Shown here piece by piece: positions 50,854 to 61,023 of a stretch of 64,000 nucleotides of DNA. Location of the stretch: the NCBI GenBank assembly GCA_017503805.1, contig JAFVSJ010000017.1:62001-126000 (forward strand). The letters are read 5' to 3'. The number at the start of each line of letters is the position of its first letter. Position 1 is the stretch's first letter. A program made the translations under genes and the position numbers. Below the pieces are notes generated by a model. It was not told the DNA's origin. It saw only the letters and a list, made by a program, of their open reading frames with translations, and searched no databases. This stretch comes from Tidjanibacter sp. (GTDB lineage: Bacteria > Bacteroidota > Bacteroidia > Bacteroidales > Rikenellaceae).

Positions 50854-51609
50854 ATGAATAGAAAGAAGATTGTAGCGGGTAACTGGAAAATGAATACCCT
50901 TCCCGCAGAAGGTTTAGAGTTAGTTAAGAATGTAATCGCCAAGAGTGCAGAGGTTTGCGAGTGTGTAGACTTCATCGTATGCCCTCCCTTCACCCACCTT
51001 GCACAGGTAGCAGAGGCAGCAGCCGGCAGCCGAGTAGCTGTAGGCGCACAGAACTGCGCAGCAGAGGCAAAAGGTGCCTACACCGGTGAGGTGAGCGCAG
51101 AGATGATTGCTTCGCTCGGCGTGAAGTATGTAATCCTTGGCCACAGCGAGCGCAGGGAGTACTACGGCGAGACCAGCGAGACTCTCAACAAAAAAATGGC
51201 TCAGGCCTACGCCAACGGCCTTACCCCCATCTACTGCGTGGGTGAGCGCCTTGAGGAGCGCGAGGCAGAGCGTCACTTCGAGGTAGTGAAAGCTCAGATT
51301 GAGGAGGTAGTATTCAACCTCACCGAGGAGCAGTTTGCAAGCCTCGTTATCGCCTACGAGCCCGTATGGGCCATCGGTACCGGCAAAACCGCTACCGCAG
51401 AGCAGGCAGAGGAGATTCACGCCTACATTCGCAAGGTGCTGGCCGAGAAGTTTGGTGCAGCAGCAGAGCAGACCGCTATTCTCTACGGTGGCAGCTGCAA
51501 ACCTACCAATGCAGCCGAGATTTTTGCCAAAGAGAATGTAGACGGTGGTCTTATCGGTGGTGCTTCGCTCAAGGCAGAGGACTTCATCGGCATCGGCAAA
51601 GGTTTCTAA
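50854..51609 (+). CDS. tpiA: Triose-phosphate isomerase
   Basis: 251 aa from the ATG at 50854 ([14 protein letters not shown]). The frame is open eight codons further up, but [13 protein letters not shown] is the normal N-terminus. The catalytic His lies in [15 protein letters not shown], the catalytic Glu in [16 protein letters not shown], and the phosphate loop in [12 protein letters not shown] and GGLIGGASL. It interconverts dihydroxyacetone phosphate and glyceraldehyde-3-phosphate. Confidence 0.97.
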   Translation: MNRKKIVAGNWKMNTLPAEGLELVKNVIAKSAEVCECVDFIVCPPFTHLAQVAEAAAGSRVAVGAQNCAAEAKGAYTGEVSAEMIASLGVKYVILGHSERREYYGETSETLNKKMAQAYANGLTPIYCVGERLEEREAERHFEVVKAQIEEVVFNLTEEQFASLVIAYEPVWAIGTGKTATAEQAEEIHAYIRKVLAEKFGAAAEQTAILYGGSCKPTNAAEIFAKENVDGGLIGGASLKAEDFIGIGKGF

Positions 51610-51697
51610 TTATTCGCAAGCGAAGAATAGTAACCAACCGACATATTAGGCCGTCTGTCGAGCCGACATAACAGCAGGCCGCAGACAAGGCCATATT

Positions 51698-51732
51698 GCA
51701 AAAAGGACTGACAAAATGTCAGTCCTTTTTGC
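51698..51732. terminator. Bidirectional terminator after tpiA
   Basis: Perfect 16-bp stem (51698-51713 with 51717-51732, loop AAA) with A- and T-tracts inside the arms. Its core is GACAAAATGTC, the motif also found upstream of clpB, but the hairpin alone explains it. Confidence 0.8.
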
Positions 51733-51733
51733 G

Positions 51734-51748
51734 TGGCACACACTTTGC
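51734..51748 (+). promoter_or_regulatory. Sigma-54 promoter of htpG
   Basis: TGGCAC, 5 bp, TTGC (51734-51748) matches the -24/-12 consensus. It lies directly after the terminator and 50 bp before the htpG start. Confidence 0.7.
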
Positions 51749-51798
51749 TCCAAGTAAGGCCGTAGTGACGAAACAAAAACCAAAAAAACAACATAACT

Positions 51799-53862
51799 AT
51801 GAGAAACGGAACTATCGGAGTAACAACTGAAAACATCTTTCCCGTAATCAAGAAATTCCTCTATTCAGACCACGAGATTTTCCTGCGCGAAATCGTGGCA
51901 AATGCAGTAGATGCTACCCAAAAAATGCGTACCATAGCTTCGGGTGGCGCATACGATGGCGAACTTGGCACACTCAAAGTGAGAGTGGCAGTAGACACCG
52001 AGGCCAAAACCATCACCGTGTCGGACAACGGCATTGGTATGAGTGCCGACGAGGTAGACAAATACATCAACCAGATTGCCTTCTCCTCGGCCGAAGAGTT
52101 TATGGAGAAATACAAAGATCAGCCCATCATCGGCCACTTTGGTCTGGGTTTCTACTCGGCATTTATGGTCAGCAGCAAGGTGGAGATTCGCACCCAAAGC
52201 TATCGCAGTGAGGAGCCTACCATACTCTGGAGTTGCGATGGCACCCCCGAGTACACACTCTCCGAGAGCGACACCAAGCGTGAGCGCGGTACCGACATCA
52301 TTATGCACCTGGCCGAGGACTCGCTCGAGTTTGCCGACCAAACCCGCATCCGAGAGATGCTCAAGAAGCACTGCCGCTTTCTCCCCATTGAGATTGTCTG
52401 TGGCAAGCAGCAGGAGTGGAAGGATGGCAAATATGTCGACACCGATGCCGACTATGTCATCAACGACACCGACCCCCTCTGGACCCGCAAGCCCAGCGAA
52501 ATCACCGAGGAGCAGTACAAAGAGTTCTACTCGGAGCTCTACCCCACTGCCGAAGAGCCTCTCTTCTGCATCCATCTCAACATCGACTACCCATTCAACC
52601 TGACGGGTATCCTCTACTTCCCCAAGATTCGCAACAACTTCGAGGTGCAGAAGAACCGCATCCAGCTCTATTGCAATCAGGTCTATGTGACCGACTCGGT
52701 GGAGGGCATCGTACCCGAGTATCTCACACTCCTTCACGGCGTTATAGACTCGCCCGACATTCCTCTGAACGTTTCGCGCAGCTACCTGCAGAGCGACAGT
52801 AATGTGAAGAAAATCTCGGGTTACATCACCCGCAAGGTGGCAGACCGTCTGCAGGAGCTCTTCAACACGATGCGTCCCGATTATGAGAGCAAGTGGGATG
52901 ATCTGAAGATATTTATCGAGTATGGCATTGTCACCGATGAGAAATTTGCAGAGAAGGCACAGGGATTCACGCTCCTCAAAAACAGCGAGGGTAAGTATTT
53001 CACCTTCGAGGAGTACAAAACTCTCATCACCGACAACCAGACCGACAAAAACGGCAACCTCATCTATCTCTATGCCGACTCCATCGAGGACAAACACAGT
53101 TTTGTGGAGAGCGCCAAGTCAAAAGGCTATGACGTACTCCTGATGGATGGTCCACTCGACAGCCACTTCATCAGTTGGTTTGAGAGCAAGAACGAGAAGT
53201 GCCGTTTCGTGCGTGTAGACTCCAATGTCGTAGAGAAGCTCATCGAGAAAGAGAACTCTCTCAAACTCGCTCTTACGACCGACCAACAGGAGATGTTGCG
53301 CCCCGTATTTGAGAGTCAACTGCCACAGGAAGAGAAGATTCACTACAGCATCTCGTTCGAGGCAATGGATGCCGAAGAGGACCCCATCACCATCACTCGC
53401 GACGAGTTTATGCGTCGTATGAAGGAGATGGCACAAACAAGCGGAGGCGGTATGAGCCAATTCTACGCACAGATGCCCGACAGCTACACCATAGCCGTAA
53501 ACGGCAACCATCCCCTCGTGGCAGAGATTCTCGATGAGGTAGAGAAAGATTGCGGCGAGAAGGTGGCATCAACGGACAAGAAGATTGCCAGCGTGGAGAA
53601 TCAGCTCTCCTCGCTCGAGAAACTCACCGAGGGCAAGAAAGATGACGAGCTCTCCGTAGAGGAGAAAAGCCAGCGCGACGAGCTTAGTCGTAAGGCTACT
53701 GACCTCCGTCAGCAGCGCAGCGAGATGCTCCGAGAGAGTGGTCGCAACAATCCTCTCGTTAAGCAACTCATCGACCTTGCACTCCTCTCCAACGGTATGC
53801 TCAAGGGTGAGAATCTCACCGCCTTCATCCGTCGCAGTGTGAAGCTCATCCACAAGCAGTAG
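51799..53862 (+). CDS. htpG: HtpG (Hsp90) chaperone
   Basis: 687 aa. The N-terminal GHKL ATPase has LREIVANAVDATQKMR (Glu and Asn of the nucleotide site), VSDNGIGMSADEVDKYI and IGHFGLGFYSAFMV. The middle domain begins near LWTRKPSEITEEQYKEFY and has PLFCIHLNIDYPFNLTGILYFP. The C-terminal dimerisation part is long and charged, with a helical GKKDDELSVEEKSQRDEL stretch. It helps fold proteins with DnaK. The sigma-54 promoter puts it with clpB in a common stress response. Confidence 0.97.
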   Translation: MRNGTIGVTTENIFPVIKKFLYSDHEIFLREIVANAVDATQKMRTIASGGAYDGELGTLKVRVAVDTEAKTITVSDNGIGMSADEVDKYINQIAFSSAEEFMEKYKDQPIIGHFGLGFYSAFMVSSKVEIRTQSYRSEEPTILWSCDGTPEYTLSESDTKRERGTDIIMHLAEDSLEFADQTRIREMLKKHCRFLPIEIVCGKQQEWKDGKYVDTDADYVINDTDPLWTRKPSEITEEQYKEFYSELYPTAEEPLFCIHLNIDYPFNLTGILYFPKIRNNFEVQKNRIQLYCNQVYVTDSVEGIVPEYLTLLHGVIDSPDIPLNVSRSYLQSDSNVKKISGYITRKVADRLQELFNTMRPDYESKWDDLKIFIEYGIVTDEKFAEKAQGFTLLKNSEGKYFTFEEYKTLITDNQTDKNGNLIYLYADSIEDKHSFVESAKSKGYDVLLMDGPLDSHFISWFESKNEKCRFVRVDSNVVEKLIEKENSLKLALTTDQQEMLRPVFESQLPQEEKIHYSISFEAMDAEEDPITITRDEFMRRMKEMAQTSGGGMSQFYAQMPDSYTIAVNGNHPLVAEILDEVEKDCGEKVASTDKKIASVENQLSSLEKLTEGKKDDELSVEEKSQRDELSRKATDLRQQRSEMLRESGRNNPLVKQLIDLALLSNGMLKGENLTAFIRRSVKLIHKQ

Positions 53863-53911
53863 GGGCAGGCTTCCTCAACCATCCCGCCTGCATCTATTGC
53901 AACGGGCACAA

Positions 53912-53947
53912 AAAACCCCGAGATTCGGAATTGAATCTCGGGGTTTT
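53912..53947. terminator. Bidirectional terminator between htpG and the V-ATPase operon
   Basis: Perfect 15-bp stem (53912-53926 with 53933-53947) with A-tract on one side and TTTT on the other, closing both convergent transcripts. Confidence 0.88.
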
Positions 53948-53970
53948 GGTTTGCAGTTACTTATCTCAAA

Positions 53971-54441
<471 letters not shown>

Positions 54442-54456
54442 TTAGTTTGTTAATTA

Positions 54457-56283
54457 TTATTTGTTTGTTTTAAGCTTTTTGAAGGGGGTATAAACCCTCG
54501 TTGCGGCCTCAAAGCCGGCGTTCTTATAGAACTCAATGAAGGTCAGACGCATCGGGTGTACGAACGCACCAATGGCCGACATAAAGATATTGATACCGTG
54601 ACCAAAGGCCAGAATCAGGAACATAACCAACTGACGCAGGCCAGGAGTATCGGGTGCAAGGCTGCCCGCCAAGTCGTTGAAAACAACAGCAAGCGCACCA
54701 CCCGAAAGGCTGATGGCAAACAGACGAACATAGCTCAGCACGTCGCCCAGCAGACCTGTGAGGTTATTGTAGGTATCCCACAAGCCCGAACCAAAGTTCA
54801 CCAGCGGATTCCTATTGGGGTTATTGAGCAGCAGCATAAGCACCGCACCAACGCCCAAGATTCCCAAACAAACGGGCGACGAGAACGAGAAGCTCTCAAC
54901 ACCAACCATCGGGAGCAGGAATGCCAGCAGGCAGTCTACCAAAATAATCAGCCATCCAAGAGTGCCAAACGAATACTTAAATCCGTAGGCAATCGTCGTA
55001 TTGATCACATTGAGAATCAGCGCAAAGATAATCTGCACGATACCGCATCCGAGAGCGATATAGAAGAGTTGGTCGTTGATGGTCTGGAGCGCATTGTGGT
55101 ACCACTCGGGCACACCGAGTTCCCTCAGCGACACGCCATAAACGTTACCTACGCACAGGCCAAAGAGTACCGAAGCCGCACCCAGCCACATAACCAGCTG
55201 CGAAATCAGGCCCATACCCTTCATCTTCTTCAGATACATAAACAGACCTATCAGGAAGAAGGTGGCACCATAGCCCGCATCGCCAATACAGAAGCCGAAG
55301 AAGAGCATATAAAAAGGTGCAAAATACTTCGTAAGGTCCATCGTGCCATACTTGGGCACAGCATAGAAGTCTCCGATAAACTCAAAAGGTTTGGCGAACC
55401 AACCATTCTTGAGTTTCACAGGGGTATCATCCTCCATAGTCGGTTTCTCCTTCACATAGAGCACATCTCCCTCGCCATCGAGCATAGCATCCACCTCGGC
55501 AGCATTTGCCTCGGGTGCCCAGCCCTGCAGTACGATGAGTTTACCGTCGGCCTCACCCTCACCACTGCGGCTCACCTGACTGAACTGCAGTTCGTCTTTG
55601 AGTCCGTTGGCGTGGTCGGCAATGAGCTCCTCGCTGGCAACGCAGCGAGCCATCACTCCATTCCACTCTGCCAGCTCGGCCTCAAGGGCAGCAATCTCCT
55701 TTCTCTTGCCCTCGGCGTTAAGTATAGGAGTGCGCACGATCTGTGCATCAATTTGGGGCATAGGCTCACCCTTACGGCTCACGGCCACAAAGTAGGTGGT
55801 GCCATTATGCTCCGTAATGGGCTCCACGGTGTAGTTCTCGCTCCACTCCTTCACCCCCTGTGCATACTCATTGGAGTAGCAAGAGTAGAAGTGCAGCAGA
55901 ATACCCTCCTGCTCAAGACGTGCTACCGTCTCGGGGCAGAAATCTCCCCACATAGAGAGTTCTTCGGCCTCTTTCTCGGCCTTGGCAATCTGTGCCGTAA
56001 GGCTCTCTATGCGGCTCGAAGCTCTCTTGTAGTTCTCATAGGCCTCCTCGCCCGAAGCGAACGGCTGACCGCCAGCATAGAGAGGATTCTTTTTCAGTGC
56101 CGAAAACTCCTCGCCTGCAGCTTTGTGGGCCTCAATCTCGCCGAGCACCTCACGTTCGCGTTCGTTGGGCTCCCATCCGCCGGTTGTGATATCCACAACA
56201 CCGAGTTCCTGCAATCTCGAGAGGAACTCCTCCTGCGCCTTATGATAAAGCACAAGAGTATATTTGTTCATCTTTACTATCAT
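54457..56283 (-). CDS. ntpI: V-type ATP synthase subunit I (a subunit)
   Basis: 608 aa. The soluble N-terminal half (about 1-300) has coiled-coil helices and begins MIVKMNKYTLVLYHKAQEEFL. The C-terminal half (about 310-595) has seven or eight membrane helices with GDAGYGATFFLIGLFMYL, YVRLFAISLSGGALAVVFNDLA (with the essential Arg) and FGHGINIFMSAIGAFVHPMRL. It forms the ion half-channels next to the c-ring and the stator. Its start overlaps subunit D by 4 bp (ATGA). Confidence 0.95.
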   Translation of the reverse strand: MIVKMNKYTLVLYHKAQEEFLSRLQELGVVDITTGGWEPNEREREVLGEIEAHKAAGEEFSALKKNPLYAGGQPFASGEEAYENYKRASSRIESLTAQIAKAEKEAEELSMWGDFCPETVARLEQEGILLHFYSCYSNEYAQGVKEWSENYTVEPITEHNGTTYFVAVSRKGEPMPQIDAQIVRTPILNAEGKRKEIAALEAELAEWNGVMARCVASEELIADHANGLKDELQFSQVSRSGEGEADGKLIVLQGWAPEANAAEVDAMLDGEGDVLYVKEKPTMEDDTPVKLKNGWFAKPFEFIGDFYAVPKYGTMDLTKYFAPFYMLFFGFCIGDAGYGATFFLIGLFMYLKKMKGMGLISQLVMWLGAASVLFGLCVGNVYGVSLRELGVPEWYHNALQTINDQLFYIALGCGIVQIIFALILNVINTTIAYGFKYSFGTLGWLIILVDCLLAFLLPMVGVESFSFSSPVCLGILGVGAVLMLLLNNPNRNPLVNFGSGLWDTYNNLTGLLGDVLSYVRLFAISLSGGALAVVFNDLAGSLAPDTPGLRQLVMFLILAFGHGINIFMSAIGAFVHPMRLTFIEFYKNAGFEAATRVYTPFKKLKTNK

Positions 56284-56885
56284 AACTCTTCGGTGGGGTT
56301 TTGTTCGTGTTTGGTCTTAACAATCTTCTGCGCACTCTTCGAGAGGTTCTCCTCGTCCTCGAGGAAGCGCTTAATCTTGCGGATAGCATCCTCGTAACCG
56401 GGAATCTGCACCTTCTCGTAGAGATTCACCTTCTGGGTGGTCTTCTTACGAGCGCGGTCCAACAGCTCGGTGCGCCTCTGGAATACCTCGAACTCTATGC
56501 CCAAGCGTGCAATATCCTTGAGCACTTCCACTCCGTCGGCATACCACGCAGGCGAAGAGAAGAGGTCGTAGGGACGCTGCTCGAAGATGACCTCCTTGAG
56601 CGAGGGAATCTTCACACCGGCAATCTTATTGACTCCCAGCACGACATCCTTAACCTCCAGAAGGTCGCTCTCGAACTCGCCCCACAGGGCGGCCATATAG
56701 TCATACCTGGCCATCAACTCCTCGATGCGTCGCTGATACCCCTCCGCCTTGACCTTGGCGGCCGAGACCTCAACCCTCAAAGCAGACTCCTTACTCTTGA
56801 TGGTAGGGAGTGCCCTTTGGCGCATCTTGAGTTGCTTGCCGAGTTCGCCGAGCGATGTCTTATTATATTGAAACTTAATTGCCAT
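56280..56885 (-). CDS. ntpD: V-type ATP synthase subunit D (central rotor shaft)
   Basis: 201 aa, almost all helix, with N-terminal FQYNKTSLGELGKQLKMRQRALPTIKSKE and C-terminal VNLYEKVQIPGYEDAIRKIKRFLEDEE, the ends that form the long antiparallel shaft. It turns inside the A3B3 ring. Follows subunit B by 70 bp and overlaps subunit I. Confidence 0.93.
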   Translation of the reverse strand: MAIKFQYNKTSLGELGKQLKMRQRALPTIKSKESALRVEVSAAKVKAEGYQRRIEELMARYDYMAALWGEFESDLLEVKDVVLGVNKIAGVKIPSLKEVIFEQRPYDLFSSPAWYADGVEVLKDIARLGIEFEVFQRRTELLDRARKKTTQKVNLYEKVQIPGYEDAIRKIKRFLEDEENLSKSAQKIVKTKHEQNPTEEL

Positions 56886-56955
56886 CTAATAACTGTTTAT
56901 AGAATGGTTTTCTATTTCTTTGTCAGTTTGTCAACTGCCCTTCTTGGCAGCCCAC

Positions 56956-58275
56956 TTACTCTTTCCAATATTTCTCCACGAGCTCGGCCTTAATCGAAAC
57001 CTCGCTCTTCTTGAAGTACTTGGCAAAGAGGCTCCAAGCAGTGTCGAGCATCTCGGTGATGTCGATATTCACATCGATGGAGAGCAGTTTATCGGAGTAC
57101 TCCTTGGCAAACTTGAGTGCACGCTCATCGTAGTCCGAAAGGTCGAAACCGTTCTCGAGTTTGGTCTTTGCACCTGCAGCATCGGAGTAGAGGCGTACAG
57201 CCATATTCATCACCTGAGGGTGGTCCTCCCTTGTCTTCTTGCCTATAACGAGCTGTTTCAGACGCGAAAGTGAGCGGAAGGGGTCAACGATAACCTTACC
57301 GGTATCTGTATCGTTCCTCAGGAAGAGCTGACCCTCGGTAATGTAACCCGTATTATCGGGGATAGCGTGGGTAATGTCGCCGCCCGAGAGGGTTGTCACA
57401 GCGATGATGGTAATCGAGCCACCCGAGGGGAGCTGCACGGCTTTCTCGTAAATCTTCGCCAAGTCGGAGTAGAGCGAGCCGGGCATAGAGTCCTTCGAGG
57501 GAATCTGATCCATACGGTTCGACACGATTGCGAGTGCGTCGGCATAGAGAGTCATATCGGTAAGCAGTACGAGCACCTTCTCTCCCTTGTCGGCTGCGAA
57601 GTACTCTGCAGCGGTCAGTGCCATATCGGGCACGAGCAGACGCTCCACAGGGGGATTCTCGGTGGTGTTCACGAAGCATACGATCCTATCGAGCACACCT
57701 GCATTCTCAAACAAGTTCTTGAAGTAGAGGAAATCATCGTTGGTCATACCCATACCACCGAGGATAATCTTATCGGCCTGCGCCCTCAGAGCCACGTTGG
57801 CCATAACCTGGTTATAGGGCTGGTCGGGGTCGGCGAAGAAGGGAATCTTCTGGCCCGAAACGATGGTATTGTTAAGGTCGATACCTGCAATACCGGTGGC
57901 AATCAGCTCCGAAGGCTGACGACGACGGAAGGGGTTAACGGTAGGGCCGCCAATCTCCCTCTCCTCGCCCTCGACGGGTGCGCCACCCTCAAGAGGCTCG
58001 CCATAGGCGTTGAAGAACCTACCTGCCAGGCCGTCACCCACTTTCAAGGTGGGGGGCACGCCGTGGAAGAGCACCTCGGCATCGGTAGAGATACCCTCGG
58101 TACCCTCAAACACCTGCAAAGTAACCTGATCGCCCATAATTTTCACCACCTGAGCGAGGTGGCCACCTACGGTTGCGAGTTCATCGTTGCCCACACCCGT
58201 AGCACGCAAGGTCACGGTTGCCTTGGTGATGTTATCAATCTTGGTATATATCTTCTGAAATGCTTTTGTTGTCAT
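56956..58275 (-). CDS. ntpB: V-type ATP synthase subunit B (regulatory nucleotide-binding)
   Basis: 439 aa. No Walker A; in its place is IVSGQKIPFFADPDQPYNQ, as in B subunits. GMGMTNDDFLYFKN, PDNTGYITEGQLFLRND and the GDITHAIPDNTG stretch are B-type landmarks. It alternates with A in the catalytic hexamer. Start at 58275 lies 15 bp after the A subunit stop. Confidence 0.96.
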   Translation of the reverse strand: MTTKAFQKIYTKIDNITKATVTLRATGVGNDELATVGGHLAQVVKIMGDQVTLQVFEGTEGISTDAEVLFHGVPPTLKVGDGLAGRFFNAYGEPLEGGAPVEGEEREIGGPTVNPFRRRQPSELIATGIAGIDLNNTIVSGQKIPFFADPDQPYNQVMANVALRAQADKIILGGMGMTNDDFLYFKNLFENAGVLDRIVCFVNTTENPPVERLLVPDMALTAAEYFAADKGEKVLVLLTDMTLYADALAIVSNRMDQIPSKDSMPGSLYSDLAKIYEKAVQLPSGGSITIIAVTTLSGGDITHAIPDNTGYITEGQLFLRNDTDTGKVIVDPFRSLSRLKQLVIGKKTREDHPQVMNMAVRLYSDAAGAKTKLENGFDLSDYDERALKFAKEYSDKLLSIDVNIDITEMLDTAWSLFAKYFKKSEVSIKAELVEKYWKE

Positions 58276-58290
58276 ATCTCTCTCCTCCTT

Positions 58291-60039
58291 TTATTTGGTT
58301 GCAACAATAGCTCTGATTTCCGACTCATATTTGGCGAACTCTTCGCTCTGCCATACGGTGTAGTTGAGCTGTTTGAAGAGGTTAATCAGATTCTTGAAGA
58401 ATGCCGAGCACTCCTCAAAGTCGGTGAAGCCATACTGTTTGCGGCACACCTCCATAACGAAGTCGAACATATATTTCTGGCGCTCGATGGGGCAGTTGGC
58501 ATCGATATCGTCGAAAGCATCCTGCTGCAAAATCACAAAGTCAACCAACTCGCTCTTCCAGAACATCTCGTGGTACTCAACGGGCACACCGTCGTCACCG
58601 AGGATATTGATCTGCTCGGCAGCCTCCTTACCCCTACGGACAAGGGTTTTACCCTCCATAACGTTCTTAACCCAGCCCTCTTCGATATGGTCATCGAGGT
58701 AGTCCACAATCTCGGGATACTCCAAATATTTCGAGTAGCTATCCAGAGGATCGATAGCGGGGTAGCGTTTCGAGTCAGCACGCTGCTGCGAGAGTGCATA
58801 GAAACACCTTGCGGCCTTTTTGGTCGACTCGGTCACGGGCTCCTTCAGGTTACCACCCGCAGGCGACACTGTACCGAGGAAGGTTACCGAACCGGTTGCA
58901 CCGCCGCGCAAGTGTACAAGACCTGCCCTTGCATAGAACGACGAGATAATCGACGAGAGGTCCATAGGGAATGCATCCTGACCGGGAAGCTCCTCGAGGC
59001 GGTTACTCATCTCCCTCAGTGCCTGTGCCCAACGCGAGGTCGAGTCGGCCAGCAGAAGCACCTTCAAGCCCATAGCACGATAGTACTCTGCGATGGTCAT
59101 ACCGGTGTAAACCGATGCCTCACGAGCTGCAACGGGCATATTGGAGGTGTTGCAGATGATGGTCGTACGCTCCATAAGTTTGTGGCCCGTACGGGGGTCG
59201 TCCAAGTGGGGGAACTCTGCGAAGATCTCCACAACCTCATTTGCACGCTCACCGCAAGCTACCATAATAATAAGGTCTGCCTCTGCCTGTTTCGAGATGG
59301 CGTGCTGAAGCACTGTCTTACCTGCACCAAAGGGGCCGGGAATGAAGCCCGTACCACCGTCGGCAATGGGGTTGAAGGTATCGATAGCCCTCACACCGGT
59401 CTCCATAATGCGGCTGGGACGGGGTTTCGACAGATAGCCTTTGATGGCCTTCTTCACAGGCCATTTCTGCACCATTGTCACCTCGTGGTCAACGCCTTTG
59501 GCATCGGTCAACACAGCCACAACGGTGTTCACATTATACTCACCGGCCTCCTTGAGCGACTTGACGGTATAGCTCTCCTCCATCACGAAGGGAACCATAA
59601 TCTTGTGGGCAACCCACAACTCCTTAACCTCACCAAGCCAATCGCCTGCTGTAACCACATCGCCCACTTTGGCAAGAGGTTTATACTCCCAAAGTTTCTC
59701 GAAGTCGATGGGGTCGGTCTGCGTACCGCGCTCAATGAAGAGGCTCTCCATACGCTCCAAGTCGTTCTGCAGACCGTCGTAGTTGCGCGAGATGATACCC
59801 GGAGCCAAAGTAGCCTCGAGCATATGGCCCTCAAACTCCACCTCGGTACCAATCTTCAGACCACGGGTCGAGTCGAATACCTGCACATAGGCATCCTTGC
59901 CAATTACCTTAATTACCTCTGCCATCAGTTTCACGCCACCGATGGTGATGTAGCAGATTTCGTTCTGCGACACAGCACCCTCCGTACGCACAATCACGAT
60001 GTTGGAGATAATACCTTGTACTTTACCTGTTGTTTTCAT
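58291..60039 (-). CDS. ntpA: V-type ATP synthase catalytic subunit A
   Basis: 582 aa. The Walker A is GPFGAGKTVLQ, preceded by a bulge region typical of A subunits (NVNTVVAVLTDAKGVDHEVT). MVACGERANEVVEI and ADSTSRWAQALREMSNRLEELPG are the catalytic-site motifs, with the Glu and Arg needed for ATP hydrolysis. It makes or splits ATP. It stands between the DUF2764 gene and subunit B. Confidence 0.97.
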   Translation of the reverse strand: MKTTGKVQGIISNIVIVRTEGAVSQNEICYITIGGVKLMAEVIKVIGKDAYVQVFDSTRGLKIGTEVEFEGHMLEATLAPGIISRNYDGLQNDLERMESLFIERGTQTDPIDFEKLWEYKPLAKVGDVVTAGDWLGEVKELWVAHKIMVPFVMEESYTVKSLKEAGEYNVNTVVAVLTDAKGVDHEVTMVQKWPVKKAIKGYLSKPRPSRIMETGVRAIDTFNPIADGGTGFIPGPFGAGKTVLQHAISKQAEADLIIMVACGERANEVVEIFAEFPHLDDPRTGHKLMERTTIICNTSNMPVAAREASVYTGMTIAEYYRAMGLKVLLLADSTSRWAQALREMSNRLEELPGQDAFPMDLSSIISSFYARAGLVHLRGGATGSVTFLGTVSPAGGNLKEPVTESTKKAARCFYALSQQRADSKRYPAIDPLDSYSKYLEYPEIVDYLDDHIEEGWVKNVMEGKTLVRRGKEAAEQINILGDDGVPVEYHEMFWKSELVDFVILQQDAFDDIDANCPIERQKYMFDFVMEVCRKQYGFTDFEECSAFFKNLINLFKQLNYTVWQSEEFAKYESEIRAIVATK

Positions 60040-60118
60040 CAGTAATCTTTATCGTTATTTTTGTTTCGTTTTTTGAATAATCCTATTCACGGGGTAGAAT
60101 CCTACTCTTTGCTCTCTC

Positions 60119-60991
60119 CTACTCCTCCGAGAAGTGACGCTCGGCCTCGGCGATCCTATCGGTAGCTCCGAGCGAATCAACCAACTTGCGGAACATCTCT
60201 TTGCCCCTCTGTTCATCGAGCCTTGCCCATCGGTGTACCAAACCGAGGCGCACGATATAGCTCAGCAGGAATCCTATATTGAAGTAGTCGAATGTAGCAA
60301 GCTCCTCCGAGAGCGACCAGCGTATCATATCGATGCGGTGCTCCTTGTCGAGCAGATTCTCATTCTCACCGAGAGCACCAATGAGTGCATCGATGTAGCC
60401 GAACTCACCCTTCAGGCCAAAATCGGCAGCCGAAGAGCGCGAGAGTTGCTGCACTACCTCTCCTCCACCAACCATATAGTCGGCCACAGTCAGCCCTTTC
60501 TCCCTTGCGGTAAGGGCGGCGGTGATATTCCTCAGATTCCTATCGGCCTCGCTCCACTCCCTCAAGAAGCGGCAACGGCTCTTGGCACAATAGCGGTAGT
60601 AGGCGGCATAAATCTGCGAGGCGAACGAACGAGTGGTATCTATGCGAACGAGCCTCGGGTCGTCGGCATCTACCTCTCCCCTCTCCACCTCGGCAAAGAG
60701 TTCTATTACCTCTGCCAATTCGCGTGGCAACTGTGCAGGCTCCTGGGCTTGCTCGGCCAACTCCTCGCGCGAGAAGTTACCGAGAGTAGAAAAACCCTCC
60801 CTGCCGCTGCGCAGGTTCACCAAGTTGCAGACATCGTGGAAGAGCATCCAACCCCTCAGAGCGCGACTATCCTCGCTCGACAACTCGGCAGCAATCTCGT
60901 CGATCACCTCCCTCGCATCGAACCCTTTGGTGTCGCCATCGAGAGTATACTCCCTGAGACCGGCAACAAGGCAGTAATAATTTTTTGCCAT
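60119..60991 (-). CDS. DUF2764 protein, likely subunit C-like stalk part of the V-ATPase
   Basis: 290 aa, largely helical. It starts MAKNYYCLVAGLREYTLDGD, the DUF2764 pattern. It occupies the place between E and A where classical operons have subunit C, so a stalk role joining the rotor to the membrane part is probable. A direct sequence match to subunit C is not evident to me. The gap to A is 79 bp and to E 32 bp. Confidence 0.88.
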   Translation of the reverse strand: MAKNYYCLVAGLREYTLDGDTKGFDAREVIDEIAAELSSEDSRALRGWMLFHDVCNLVNLRSGREGFSTLGNFSREELAEQAQEPAQLPRELAEVIELFAEVERGEVDADDPRLVRIDTTRSFASQIYAAYYRYCAKSRCRFLREWSEADRNLRNITAALTAREKGLTVADYMVGGGEVVQQLSRSSAADFGLKGEFGYIDALIGALGENENLLDKEHRIDMIRWSLSEELATFDYFNIGFLLSYIVRLGLVHRWARLDEQRGKEMFRKLVDSLGATDRIAEAERHFSEE

Positions 60992-61023
60992 AGTTCAATA
61001 GTGATTGTTTGTACTATTGTTTA

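Noticed and set aside
51698-51732. Heat-shock operator at htpG
   Set aside because: The 16-bp stem with A/T tracts is fully explained as the tpiA terminator, and it lies too close to the -24 box for a typical activator site. I keep only the observation that its core equals the clpB repeat.
57367-60045. 892-codon plus-strand frame over V-ATPase A and B genes
   Set aside because: It spans two well-defined minus-strand genes and shows no domain of its own.
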